NCBI GenBank assembly: GCA_027257055.1 | Contig: JAPVLO010000401.1 | Coordinates: 124,001 to 188,000 of the forward strand | From: Cephalopachus bancanus | Lineage: Eukaryota > Chordata > Mammalia > Primates > Tarsiidae | DNA length: 64,000 bases | Reading direction: 5' to 3' | Shown: positions 44,655-55,564 of the stretch, one piece after another | How the letters are laid out: each line of letters begins with the position of its first letter | Position numbering within the stretch: position 1 is the first letter of the stretch | The notes under the pieces: generated by a model | What the model saw: only the letters and a program-made list of their open reading frames with translations | Told to the model about the DNA's origin: nothing | Database searches by the model: none | Translations under genes and position numbers: made by a program

Positions 44655-47530
44655 GCTTTCAGATGGAGAAACAGCAACTGATCTAGACTGTAAGTCAAGT
44701 ATCTGGACTGTTTTGGGGGGACAGATATTATCCTTCTAGGGGCCACATGGTTTATGATGAGGCCCTTCACTTACACTGTGCTTTTCTGTTTAGGAATTTC
44801 TTTACACATCTTCACAGCAGGCCTTGCGTCCTACTCATCGTTGCTTCCCCAGTGTCTCACATAGATCCTGTGCTCTCTGAATGCTGAACATTCATTTTCT
44901 CATTTCTTCTGCTACACAAACCTGTAGGTCAGACAGGAAAGAAATCTTTATTCCCATTTAATTTTTTAAAAAAATGAGGTATCATTTAGGATAATTGGGA
45001 GTCAAATCACAGAGCTACTTGCGAAGTGCAAGCCCTGTATGTCTTTCTCCTCTACCACGGAATCTATTAAGAGGCTGGGTCTTTTCATATAGAATGATCA
45101 GCAGATGATTAAATTTTTGGTGGTACAGTTTATTTGAGAAGTAAATGAAACCACTAGTGCCTGATGCCTAGACTCTGAGGACCAAATTAAATTTCCTCCT
45201 ACTGCGTGTGGCCAGAGAAAATAAGAAATCCTGTTAAAGTATAAACCCAGACATGAGGCTGCTGCTCTAAAACTCGGTATCATTTAACATTGAAAAAAAC
45301 AGAACAAGACTCACAAAGGCATTTTACACGCTGCTTAAAGTTATACACCCAGGAAATCATGTGCATATGTCTATGTGCACATACACTGAATTTCAAGTTC
45401 AGTGGCTTTAAAACTTCTTTCCATATGTAGAATTTTTATAACCAGCAAATGCTGTAGATGGGAGTTTGGGGTTTAATGAAAAGATTTGTATGGATTACAT
45501 ATGTTTCCCTTTATAGAAAACAATCCCCTAGTCTGTTGAAAATGCCTGAATTTCCAAGTGACCATGGAATAGTTTTATTTGACCCTCAAGTCATAGTTTT
45601 TTTTCCCCAGCTTTTTGGTGTGTCATGGTTCCTGTGAAAGTCTTATTTTTAATTCTAGAGGCCTGTTTAAATTTCAAAAAAGGAATACTTCTGTATTTTT
45701 AGTTGATTCTATGCAAATATGTCTTTGACAAATGTTAAAATATTTTAGGTGTTAAGAGGTACATGGGTGAATATATTTAAAATTGTAACTTCATGTTTCT
45801 TGTTTCATCTTTAGAGGACAGATTTAATTAACAGCCTAAATGAGTTTCTTTGCTCTTAGAAGAACATGCTTTAGGGAAATTATCTTAGAACAAGTTAGAG
45901 GCAAGTCTGCAATTTTCTTCCTCTTGAATGCCATTTGGGAGAAATGGTATGAGTTAGTATAAAGTTACTCTACTTGGGAATTCATCATCTTTTAAACACA
46001 CACTTTAAAGGGACCATAAATTTGTAATAGAACTTACCGCAGGGTCTGATTTTATATTTTAGTCTCATCTTGAACTTGTCTTAAATTCTGTAATAATATG
46101 TCTCCTGCAGACTTTTCTAAAGGGTCAGCAGTTTGATATTTCTATGGAAACCAAATTAATTTTAGCAGAAATAATTAAACCATGAAAGGTCCATGGATAG
46201 CCACGGTAATGACGGGATTCACGACACTCTACCCCCACTTACCGAATATTTTACACTGACGCGAAATTGGAGAAAACAGCAGAAGCAGGAAGGTCAGCCT
46301 GAGTTCCCTTCTCCCCTCACTCTTCTCTCATGAACCAGCTTAGTAAACCTAGGCAGCAGGTCGTAAGCCCCTTATGGGAGAGTGCCCTCTCTGTACCTGC
46401 TGGAAAGGCACAGGGACACAAAGAGGAATCTGTATGAATAGGCCTTGCTACGTTTCCCCCAGTTTACTTGTGTTATTGAGTAAATGGGCTCACTTCCAGA
46501 TGTACACAGAAGCCAATAACTATGGTACCAGCTTTTGAGAAAAGAAAGGCTTTATCGCAAAACCAGTCTGCAAGGAGACATACATTTTGTGCTTTTCTCT
46601 TGTTAATATATCTTTTGTTATAGGGGCTCCAGCCATGACTGTAGAAGGGTGTGTAGGAGGGAAAAAGTAGTATCTTGTTTGCACTTATTGCCAGGTTCAT
46701 GGCTAACACCCCTGTGACAAAAGACAGACTAACGAGGGAAACATATAACAAATTTATACAACTTGGAAGGCTTAAGAAGTGAAGACCCAAAGACCAAGGG
46801 AAAATTGCATTTTCATACTTATGTTCAATGAAGAATAGACAGGTAGAAGTATGATTGGACAAAAAGAGAATGTGATCTAATGGTAATAAATTGAGGGAGA
46901 CTAAATGAAATGTGTTTGTTCAAATTCTTCTTGGCTTTCCTGGGTAACATTCCTTTCCTCTAGGACACCTGTCACATAAAGGTCTTAAAGAAGGGAGGAG
47001 GAAGACGTTCAGAGAGATCTTTCTGCTTCTATGGTTTTCTCAATTTCCTTCAGCTTTAAATAGTCAGTCTGCTAAGGTGCCATATTTTGGGGTAGCATTT
47101 CCTGCACCCCATCAGGTAGAATGAAAATATATTTTTCCTCCCTTACGGTGACATTTCTTTGTAAATGATAAGTAATATTGGCATTGAAAAGTTTACATCA
47201 GAAACATAGGCTTTAACTTCAAAAACACATACAAAAAAATCATCCTTTTCTGAATTTTACAACAAAAATGTGATCATCACATCAAGGTCATTTGGATGAA
47301 TTCTTTTAAATTGGATCTTTTTTGTTTATATTTTAATCATTACTTTCTACTTTTCTTGCATTATGATCAACCACTGCAGCCTGGGTTACTTTTTGAATTT
47401 TGCAACTTCTGAGCTTTTCTTTTTCACTTACTGTAGAGTTGACTTTTATAAATACCACCTGATGACTTCAAAAATGGCATATTATTTGCTTTTAATAAAC
47501 ATAACTTCATGTGTTTGCATAGATACTGTA
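44655..47530. other. Repeat-poor block of about 2.9 kb
   Basis: The longest stretch without an Alu in the second half. No L1, MIR or MaLR is recognised. A 129-codon minus frame at 46473-46862 shows no domain, and its surroundings (AAAGGCTTTATCGC, GGGCTCCAGCCATGAC) could be an old reverse LTR. No gene is called. Confidence 0.4.
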
Positions 47531-47541
47531 TGTGTATTTCT

Positions 47542-47835
47542 TTTTCTTTTTTTTTTTTTGAGTTGGAGTCTTACTCCGTCACCCAGACTGGAGTGCAGTG
47601 GCCGCTCCCAGCCACCGCAGCCTCGACCTGCTGGGCTCCGCGATCCTTCCGCCTCAGCCTTCCAAGTAGCTGGAACTACAGGCACACGCTGCCATGCCCG
47701 GCTGATTTTTTTTTTTTTATTGTAGAGATGAGGTCTCGCTGCCCAGGCGGGTCTCGAACCCTCGGGCTCAGGCAATCCACTCACCTCAGCATCCCAAAGG
47801 CGTGGGATTACAGGCTGAGCCACCGAGCCCAGCTA
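47542..47835 (-). mobile_element. Young-type Alu, full length
   Basis: Minus-strand young Alu, with target duplication TATGTGTATTTCT at 47529-47541 and 47836-47848. Confidence 0.96.
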
Positions 47836-47849
47836 TATGTGTATTTCTA

Positions 47850-49295
47850 GGCAACAAAAATATATGTTGGTAGAATAACATTTTGTGGTGGCGCTATAAT
47901 ATTTTTTTTCTGTAAAAATATGTGACACTCCTGCCCCAAATTCTTGGTTGGTGTAAGAACATACTTCTTAGAGAAAGGATAGTTAACAATCTCACTGAGA
48001 AAAAGAAAAGCTACTTGGGTTGAGAGAGATCTGTCATCCCCTCTGTAAATTGCGGATTTCTGTAGTTGGCTGTTGTTGGATCTTCTGTAGCTGGGCACAG
48101 AAGAGGTGATGTGTGCTATTGTGAGGAGACACCCTTTCTCAAATTCCATGTGAATCTCTGGCATTCAGGGGCCTTTGATATGTGAACATGTCTAGAAGAT
48201 CTCAAGAAGAGAGACTTGCTTCGTTGTTGAAGTTATGGGCTCAGCTATCAGAGTTGCACTCTGGACAGAGCATGAGAAGAGTTCCCAGGCTACCCCAGGT
48301 CTGTTATTGGTGCTGCAAAATGGATTCTTCTAGAAGAACTTGGTAAAGAAAGCAAGTAGACTTTTTGGCAGGAATCTGCTGGCAGAGAGGAGGGGAGTTC
48401 TCTCTGGTGTAAAAAGAATCTTCGTCTTGGGATTGTCACTGATATGGGAGAATAGGAATATTTACCACATCGACATTGAGAAAGTATGTAAATTTAGGTA
48501 AATTTTGGCCTACTATAAATATTTGCTAATTTTTTTTTCTTATAAAATATTTTTGGATACATGATGGCTACTGTGATAAAAATTTAGGGGAATGATATCA
48601 CACTATTATGGTTGTCCAGTAAAATTGTCCTGTGATTTTTCAGAAAAGTCCCTCAGGCCAATGAAATATGAAATCACCTTAAAATAAAATCATTTGAACC
48701 TCTTTGATGGAAGGGCCACTCTGATCTTTTTTTCTTTTTAGAATTGATATTTTCCTACTGTTTGAAGTCCAAAATTCTCTTCAAACTTTTAAAGTGTGAA
48801 ATGGCACACCTGCATCCAAAGATTCGACCTGTGGGGCACCCACTGCATTTAACATCTAGAGCTCTCAAATGAATCCAGCTTTATTTAAAGCTGACCAAAT
48901 AGGTACTGAAAATCTTAATGAAAAGAAGCTTGATGTTATTTCCCACTTTATTGAGTTTCTGTCACAGTTGCCTGAACAATGTTCAATGACTTAATTTAAT
49001 TTACTTTGTTTCTGAGGGACAGGCAGGGAAGAAATTCATACAGAGGAAGACCTTAAAACTAAACAGATGTATGCAGAAAATTAGAATGTGAACTGAAAAA
49101 TTTGAGAGAATTGTACTGAAATATTGACAGGACGTGACAAAAAGGATTGAATTCTCTGATAAACTTGCTTGAAATTATAAATACCTACCAAAAAAAAAAA
49201 ATAGAGCGAAGAAAAAGTGATACTCGAGAAAAGAACACCAGCCAGGAACAGGAGACCTGGTTTGTATTTTTAAAAGCCCATAACCCATTCTACCT
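47850..49295. other. Unrecognised unique sequence
   Basis: About 1.4 kb, no repeat or gene that I can name. The 105-codon minus frame at 47847-48164 has no motif. Confidence 0.4.
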
Positions 49296-49299
49296 GAAG

Positions 49300-49520
49300 C
49301 ATAGATGTTAAAAGCATGGGCTCTGGAGATTTCAGCCTTAAAGTGACCACAACCTAGCTCTGTGACCTTGGACTGGTGCATAATCTTTCTGCAAAATGGG
49401 CATGGTGAGAGGAACCAACATGATAGGTTTGTTGTGAGGATGAAATAAGTAAATATTTATGAAATGCATAGAACAGTGCTTGGTACATAGCAAGTGCACA
49501 GTAAATGTTGGAAATCATAA
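49300..49520 (+). mobile_element. MIR
   Basis: Well preserved plus MIR: AAAAGCATGGGCTCTGGAG, CTAGCTCTGTGACCTTGG, TTTGTTGTGAGGATGAAAT, ATAGAACAGTGCTTGGTAC and CAAGTGCACAGTAAATGTTGG. Confidence 0.88.
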
Positions 49521-50530
49521 TTTTGAAGTAATTTGGTTTTTTAGAGTTCGTTTTTTTCTGTTATTTAAGAAGATTTTTTTCTGAGCTGCTTGCATGAGTA
49601 ATAAGGTGAATAAGACAAGATCATTTGCCTGAAGGAATTTTCTCTCCAGGAGGAGAGAGAAGATTCAAAGGCTGAAGACAGAGTGAAATAAAAGACATCA
49701 GAGGTCATTTTGATCTGGGAGGATAATAAAAGTCTTCCTGACCAAGGTGCCAGAAGTTACGTTTTAAATGTGCATTGGTTGCCAGACTTGAAATTTTGGA
49801 AACAAAATACAGATGCCAAACTTTATTTTGCCAAGTAATGAGGGAAAAGATCCTTCTTGCCATCAAATATCATCATTATTTTATAAAAAAAGGCCCTTAA
49901 ATATGGAAGGAGTTACCTCAGCTCAAAGGCAGTTCTTTAAATTCAATATATTTACCTTTATGAAATCTTATTACATTGCCACTTTTCTTCCCTTGACTTA
50001 GGTGCAGTGTCTTCATGGACCAGCCAATCTACATACCAGTATATGAAAAGGACTGCTTCTAAGGATGAGAGGATTTCAACTGCCACAGATAATTGGCAGA
50101 TAATGAATGGAAAAAGAAAAAAAAGAAAGCATTTAGCCATGGCATCTGTATAAACAAAGACATAGGAATGGGGCACTGGGACAATAAATGCTACCTGCTT
50201 CATTAGGCAAATTCCAAAATTCCAGTGGAGTAACAAAATAAGTTTACTTTTCACTCACATAAAACCCAGTATATCAGGCAGTTCTCCTTCACCATGTAGT
50301 TATGGAAAACATGTGTTTTCCAAGGTGACCAGTAGGACAGGAGAAGGGTGGATGAGGCTCTTGGCTGTCAATTGCTTTCTTTTAGAAGCTATACCAGTTA
50401 CAAGGCTCTATTTTTAGTGCCAAGGGGTACTGGGGAAAATAGATGCTCCCATGGATATTGGTGAGTACCAGTGAAATAAGAATAGTGCTGGGTGGCACAG
50501 GAGTATGAAAACATACCCAGCAGTTAAGAA
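49521..50530. other. Mostly unrecognised
   Basis: About 1 kb. The part near 49640-49760 is weakly like a reverse L2. No gene is called. Confidence 0.4.
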
Positions 50531-50539
50531 ATCACATGA

Positions 50540-50840
50540 CTTGCAAGAAAAGACCCTGTTTATCAGAGGTTCTACCTGGCAAATATGAAATTCCACCCCT
50601 TAGTTAAAGACAGCTCTGAAAAGAAACCCTGAAGCTCACTGGTGCAACTCACTGTCTTGAGTATGCCTTCACTCCCTCTTAAGTGTGCACTTTCGTTTTA
50701 CAATAAAACTCGTTTTGCTTTTGTTTTCACTTTTGCTTTTGTTTTATTCTGACTCATCCCCAAGTTCTTTCCTGTGATGGTATCAAGAACCTGAATATTG
50801 GGCTGAGGTTGAGGGTCTCATCTGCCTCAGGAGACCCTCT
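50540..50840 (+). mobile_element. Possible ERV1-type LTR 3' part
   Basis: Contains a U3/R-like GTGCAACTCACTGTC, CACTCCCTCTTAAGTGTGC, the polyadenylation signal in TTTTACAATAAAACTCG and a U5-like TTTTGTTTTATTCTGACTC. The order suits an old gammaretrovirus-like LTR, but boundaries and family are not clear. Confidence 0.42.
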
Positions 50841-51069
50841 GTAGCTCATCGGTATCACCAGGGTGGCTGGCATGGTGGGGAAAGTAGGAGGAACCCTGCT
50901 CAGTTGGATACAAGGGGGAACCCCCCCCAAAAAAGTGGAATTATCTTTTGGAGGACAGGCCCCTTGTAGTACTGGCTTCCCCTGCTAGGTAAGTGTTCTA
51001 GGAACCCATTGGCATCAGTGTACCACCAGCTAGCATTATTGTGAGCACCTGTGTTTGACTTCAGTGAAT

Positions 51070-51997
51070 TTTTTTTTCTTGGTAAATAAGTTTAAACAAG
51101 TAAGTATTCTGTAATAAAGTTTAATTATGGTTCAGAAAAAATTGAGTGACTTTCTCTGAAGCAATATATTGGGAGGGGCTGGTTAAGGTACTCTATTTTC
51201 TATTCTGAAAATGGCAAAAAAAGTCTCATTTCCAGTCTGGAAAGATATATAATGATACATATGTCCAAAATGACTGAGAGTAAATACAACAGAAAAGACA
51301 AAAGCTGTAAAGCAAAGGACATGGAAGAGAAAATCTCAGAAATACCAAAAGTGGCAACCAAGGAGATTTGACTGGAATTTGAAGTTCTTTTCAGTCATCT
51401 TTGTCTTTCGCTCCATGTGTAAGGATGTGTGTGAATTCAATGCAATCGAAATTCCCCTTTCTGTTGGCAGGTGCTTCTCTGTACAGCTCATCCACTTCCT
51501 CATCTGTGAGCCTATCCCGCACGGTTGTCAGCAGCTCTCTCAGGTGATCTTCCTGGCTGGTGCCAGTTGCTTCTTCATCAAAGCAAGCAAAAGCATTTCT
51601 GATGACATCTTCGGGATCAGTTCCATTTCACTTCTCACCAAACATGGTGAGGAACACGGTGAAACTGATGGGGCCTGCAGCTTCATTCATCATGGCATCC
51701 AGATACTCATCAGTTGTATTTTTTTCTAGTGAGACAAGCATATCATGCAAATCTTCCTCGTCCATCAAACCGTCTTTGTTCTGATCTATCATATTAAAGC
51801 CCTCTTTGAACTCCTGGATTTGTGACTGGACAAACATGGCAAATGCACTGGATGTTGTGTGCTCAGTATGCCTCTTGGTGGTCTTGGTCTTTGCCCTTTT
51901 GCTCGACATGGTAGTGGTTAAATCCCAACACAGCCATGAGAGTCCGAGAGCCTCAGTCACAACCCTACTGCCGCTATCACCACCCTTCTACACAGAG
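51070..51997 (-). pseudogene. MYL12 (A or B): Processed pseudogene, myosin regulatory light chain 12
   Basis: An intronless copy of a non-muscle/smooth-muscle myosin regulatory light chain, the EF-hand protein whose phosphorylation controls myosin II. The reading frame runs from ATG at 51909 down to TGA at 51391, 173 codons including the stop, which fits the 171-172-residue parent with no frameshift. Codon 94 is TGA where the family has Leu ([15 protein letters not shown]). Recognisable blocks are [33 protein letters not shown] (first EF-hand), [34 protein letters not shown] and [19 protein letters not shown] favours MYL12A/B over MYL9. The usual kinase site (basic residues before T-S) has decayed to TEHTTS. 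The copy has 5' and 3' UTR, a poly(A) seen as a T run at 51070, and flanking TGACTTCAGTGAATTTTTT-like duplications. It inserted into a mariner and is probably not functional. Confidence 0.95.
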
Positions 51998-52359
51998 TGA
52001 CTTCACTGAATTTTTTGGGGGGAGATTCTTTCAACGTGCGTGCCCATTTCATGATGGGTGATTCATGAGCACACCTGCCCACACAATGCTGAATGTTCAG
52101 CAGTTTTTGACTAAAAATGGCATGACCTCAGTGTCCCACCCTCCTTATTCACCTGATCTTGCCCCAGTGACTTTATTTTATTTCCCCTGATGAAGAAGTC
52201 CTCAAAGGGAAATGCGGAAGAGGTGAAATAAAAAATGGCAGGACTAATAGGCATCAAAATTGACAAGTTCAAAAGCTGTTCTAAACAGTGGAAAAAGCAT
52301 CTCGATAGGTGTATTGCATCAAACAGAGTATATTTTGAAGGTGACAGAAGTTTAAATTT

Positions 52360-52645
52360 TTTTTTTTTTTTGAGTTGGAGTCTCACTCTGTCGCCCAGAC
52401 TGGAGCGCAGTGGCCACTCCTGGCCACCGCAGCCTCGACCGCTGGGCTCTGGCGATCCTTCCACCTCAGCCTTCCGAGTAGCTGGAATTACAGGTGCGCG
52501 CTACCATGCCCGGCTGATTTTTTGATTTATTGTAGAGATGAGGTCTCGCTGCCCAGGCTGGTCTCGAACCCGCGGGCTCAGGCAATCCACTCACCTCAGC
52601 CTCCCAAAGGCGCGGGATTACAGGCTGAGCCACCAAGCCCAGCCT
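52360..52645 (-). mobile_element. Young-type Alu in mariner copy 3
   Basis: Minus-strand young Alu, flanked by AAGTTTAAATTT and AAATTTAAATTT. It splits the mariner just before its 3' terminal repeat. Confidence 0.96.
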
Positions 52646-52717
52646 GAAATTTAAATTTATAAGAATAAGCACACAATTTAAAAAATAAATTCCAGGTGTT
52701 TTTGGGTCCCCCTTGTA

Positions 52718-53680
52718 CAGCTATGGAAGGGAGCAAGGCGAGGCAAGAGCTGGAAAAAATCAGCTGTAATAGTTCCAGGAAGAATGTGCATTCTGGGCTA
52801 AGGAGCTTAAGATTTATAGGGACACATTAATGTTTTTGAGCAGAGACTAATACCAGGCCCTCCTTATAAAAAAACATAACAGTCACTGTGGAAATAGTAG
52901 ATTTAAGGAGAAACAGTATTCACGAAGGTAAAGATTCTAGGGTTAAATTTGAAAGACAGTATCGGGGTAGAATTAGTAGAAATTCTTGGAAACTGCTTGG
53001 ATAAGGAGGAACAAAGAAAACTGAAAAGAGAGGCATTGAAGATAATTTTTAGGCCCCTCGTCTGGGAATCTGGATGGGTGATACTGAGTGAAACAGAACA
53101 TCACACGAAGAGCAGGCTTTGTGGAGCTGCTTGATGGCTGTGCCAAGTAACTCGCTGCTGTGCCTGCTGGGTTCTGAGTCAGTGGAATATCCAGATGGAG
53201 AGGCCTGGGAGACAGTTTTCAGTCTGGAGAGAAGGTAGAGATGGGGATCTGGATTTGGAGAAGATAGCTCGAGGTCTGGGAGTGAATGAGATCTCTGAGT
53301 AGGGCAAATGCAGAGACAGAGGAGTAGGTGGGAGAGAGAGAGAGAGAGAGAGGGAGGGAGGGAGGGAGAGAGAGCCCTAAACACTACTTTGGGGCCCTTG
53401 TGTTGGAGGGGAGGGAGGGAAAGTTGAAACAGTGAAGAAGCCAGAGGCGTGATCCGAGAGGCCTAGGGAGAACAGGAGAGGTCCCTCCTGATCCATCTTG
53501 CTCACTAGGATCGGCATGTGGCAAGAAGAGAAAAACAGACATGTACTGTCAGGTATTATTTAAACGTTCAAACTTCAAGCTAGCCTATGGAGCTTTCCTG
53601 AAATCTTACTGTATTCTCCCTATTGTATTTACCTTCCCACTTCCAAAGAGGAATATTTCATACTTTCTCTCATTAAACCA
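52718..53680. other. Purine-rich unrecognised sequence
   Basis: About 960 bases, rich in A/G, with a microsatellite at 53332-53374. The 111-codon minus frame at 53049-53384 is driven by that low-complexity tract. Confidence 0.4.
53332..53374. repeat. (GA)n / (GGGA)n microsatellite
   Basis: About 20 bases of GA followed by GGGA repeats and GA again. Confidence 0.95.
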
Positions 53681-54167
53681 TCAACAGCTCCTACCCATCC
53701 TCACTCTTGGCCAATGACCTTGTTTCTTATGTCATTGGGAGAAGGGAAGTAATCAGAAAGATTACTCATCTTCCCACCACAGTTACAGAGTCCAGTCGCT
53801 CCCCCACTTGTGCAGTGGATTTCCAACTCATCTGGTTTGGCTTCTGCAATTATTCTTCTCCTTTCTTCTGCATCACCGTTACCCCCTCTCTCCTCGATCA
53901 CCTCTGGCAACACATAAATGTGCTGAAATAGCTCCCCTCTTGAAAAGCTCTTCCTGAAACCCCCACCCTCTCTAATTTTCATCTCATTCCTCCATAGCAA
54001 AACTCCTCAGCAGGATTTCTCTACTCAGTGGTCTTTGCCTGGTGTTCTCTATTTCACGCTAATCACTCCTTTCCTCACGTTCTGCTAAGCGTGCCCTTGT
54101 CAACATCAGGGACGACTTTCATCTTGCCAGATCCAGTGCTCAGTTCTTGGTGCTCATTTATCTGAAT

Positions 54168-54235
54168 TTTGACAGAATTGACAGCTTTTTTGACCGAATT
54201 GACAGAAATTTGACAGCTTTTGACAGAATTGAACA
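54168..54235. repeat. Short degenerate tandem repeat in L2
   Basis: Repeated TTGACAGAATTGACAGC / TTGACCGAATTGACAG / TTTGACAGCTTTTGACAG units, an expansion where the L2 consensus has a single TTTGACACTGTTGACC-like block. Confidence 0.8.
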
Positions 54236-55118
54236 CTTTCTCCTTCCTTGAATACCAGTTTCTGGAATACCAAACTGCCATGATTTTTTACTGCTCTGTT
54301 GGCCTTCTGGTCTCCTTTGCAGGTTCCCGTAAATGCAGGAGAGCCCCAAGACTCAGTCCCTGGATCTTTTTCTATCCACACTTGCCCCCTGTGTGATCTA
54401 ATTCAGCTACTTGTTTACAAATACTATCTGCATACCCAGGACTCCCAAGTTTTCTTCAGTTCTGACCTTTCCATTGAGCTTTAGATTTGTGTGTTTATTT
54501 GCTTATTTAACATCTGTAATAAACAACTATTAGACACTGAAACCCAACTGCCCAAAACAGAGCTATTGGCCCCTTCCTGCCATACCACTTCCCAGCCATC
54601 CCAGTATACAAACCCTCCCCATTTGGGGGCTCTCAGTTTCCCCTCCTCCACCACAGGTCACCAATAACCCTCCCCTGGCTTTTGTAGCAGCCTCCTGACT
54701 GGCTTTTCTGCTTTCACTATTGACCCCACCTCAAACTCTGTTCCATAGTCAGAGTGATCACTTTCAAACAGAAATAAGACCATGTTACTCCTCTGTTCAA
54801 AAGGCCTTCCATAACCTTTACAATAAAACTCGGCATCTCTTCCATGGCCTGCAAGGGCCAAATAACCTCCTCTTTCTGACCTCATGTCTCTGGCTACTCC
54901 CTGCTTTGCTTATCCTGTTCCGGTCATACTGGCCTCCTTCTGTTCCTCAAACAATCAAGGACGCCGGGTACGACAGCCTTTGCATTGCTATTCTCCTTCT
55001 TTTACTTCCAGACATTTGAGGAGCTCACTCCCTCATTTTCTTTATCAAGTCTCTAGTCAAATATTACCCCCTGAGAGCAACCTTCTTTGACAGTCCTGTC
55101 TAAAATGGCCATTCCATA

Positions 55119-55252
55119 GGCCGGACACGGCGGCTCATACCTGTATCCCAGCCTTTGGGAGGCCAAGGTGGAAGGATTGTTGGAGCTCAGGAGTTTGAGA
55201 CCAGCCTGGGCAACATAGTGAGACCTTGTCTCTACAAAAAATAAAATAAAAT
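55119..55252 (+). mobile_element. Free left Alu monomer (FLAM-like)
   Basis: Only the Alu left arm, GGCCGGACACGGCGG to CTCTACAAAAAATAAAATAAAAT, with its own (AAAAT)n tail. Target duplication AAAATGGCCATTC / AAAATGGCCACTC flanks it, so it inserted as a monomer. Confidence 0.92.
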
Positions 55253-55564
55253 AAAATGGCCACTCTCTATACCCTCTCTAGTCTCTTTACCTTGCTTTAT
55301 TTTTCCTCATAGTCCTCATCACTGTTTAAATATATATCATACACTTATTTGTTTCCTTTTTAATTGCCTCCTACACTAGAATATGAGATCCATGAAGGCA
55401 GAATAAGTGAAAGAAAATGATCTGTTTTATTTACATCTGTATCCACTGTCTGCTGTCTGCTGCTCTGCTGCTCAAGGGTACTGTTGTCTAGTTCTGTCTA
55501 ATATCCTGCTGTGTCTGGCACACAGTAGGAAGTCTATAAATGTGTATTGAATGAACAAATGAGC

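Larger units (their letters stand above)
50911..52715 (+). mobile_element. Mariner copy 3, host of two later insertions
   Basis: TA-flanked mariner (TA at 50909 and 52716) with inverted ends CAAGGGGGAACCCC and GGGTCCCCCTTG. The mariner parts are 50911-51070, 52000-52359 and 52646-52715, about 590 bases in all. The plus strand reads transposase remnants: FILFPLMKKSSKGN, then GIKIDKFKSC and QWKKHLDRCIASNRVYFEGD, the typical mariner C-terminus. As in copy 2, the N-terminal part is deleted with a joint near ATGATGGGTGATTC. A processed MYL12 pseudogene and a young Alu were inserted afterwards. Confidence 0.87.
53685..55560 (+). mobile_element. Long L2 element, split by an Alu monomer
   Basis: Extended plus-strand L2: TCCTACCCATCCTCACTC, GGGACGACTTTCATCTTGCC, GTAGCAGCCTCCTGACTGGC, GTTACTCCTCTGTTCAAAAG, CTGTTCCTCAAACAATC and TCAAGTCTCTAGTCAAATATTACC. 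After the monomer the tail continues with GAATATGAGATCCATGAAGGC and GGCACACAGTAGGAAGTC. Broken ORF2 3' half plus UTR. A small internal repeat lies at 54168-54235. Confidence 0.88.

Noticed and set aside
53049..53384. 111-codon minus ORF starting MFRALSPSLPPSLSLSLS
   Set aside because: The repeated Ser-Leu-Pro comes from the (GA)n microsatellite on the other strand.
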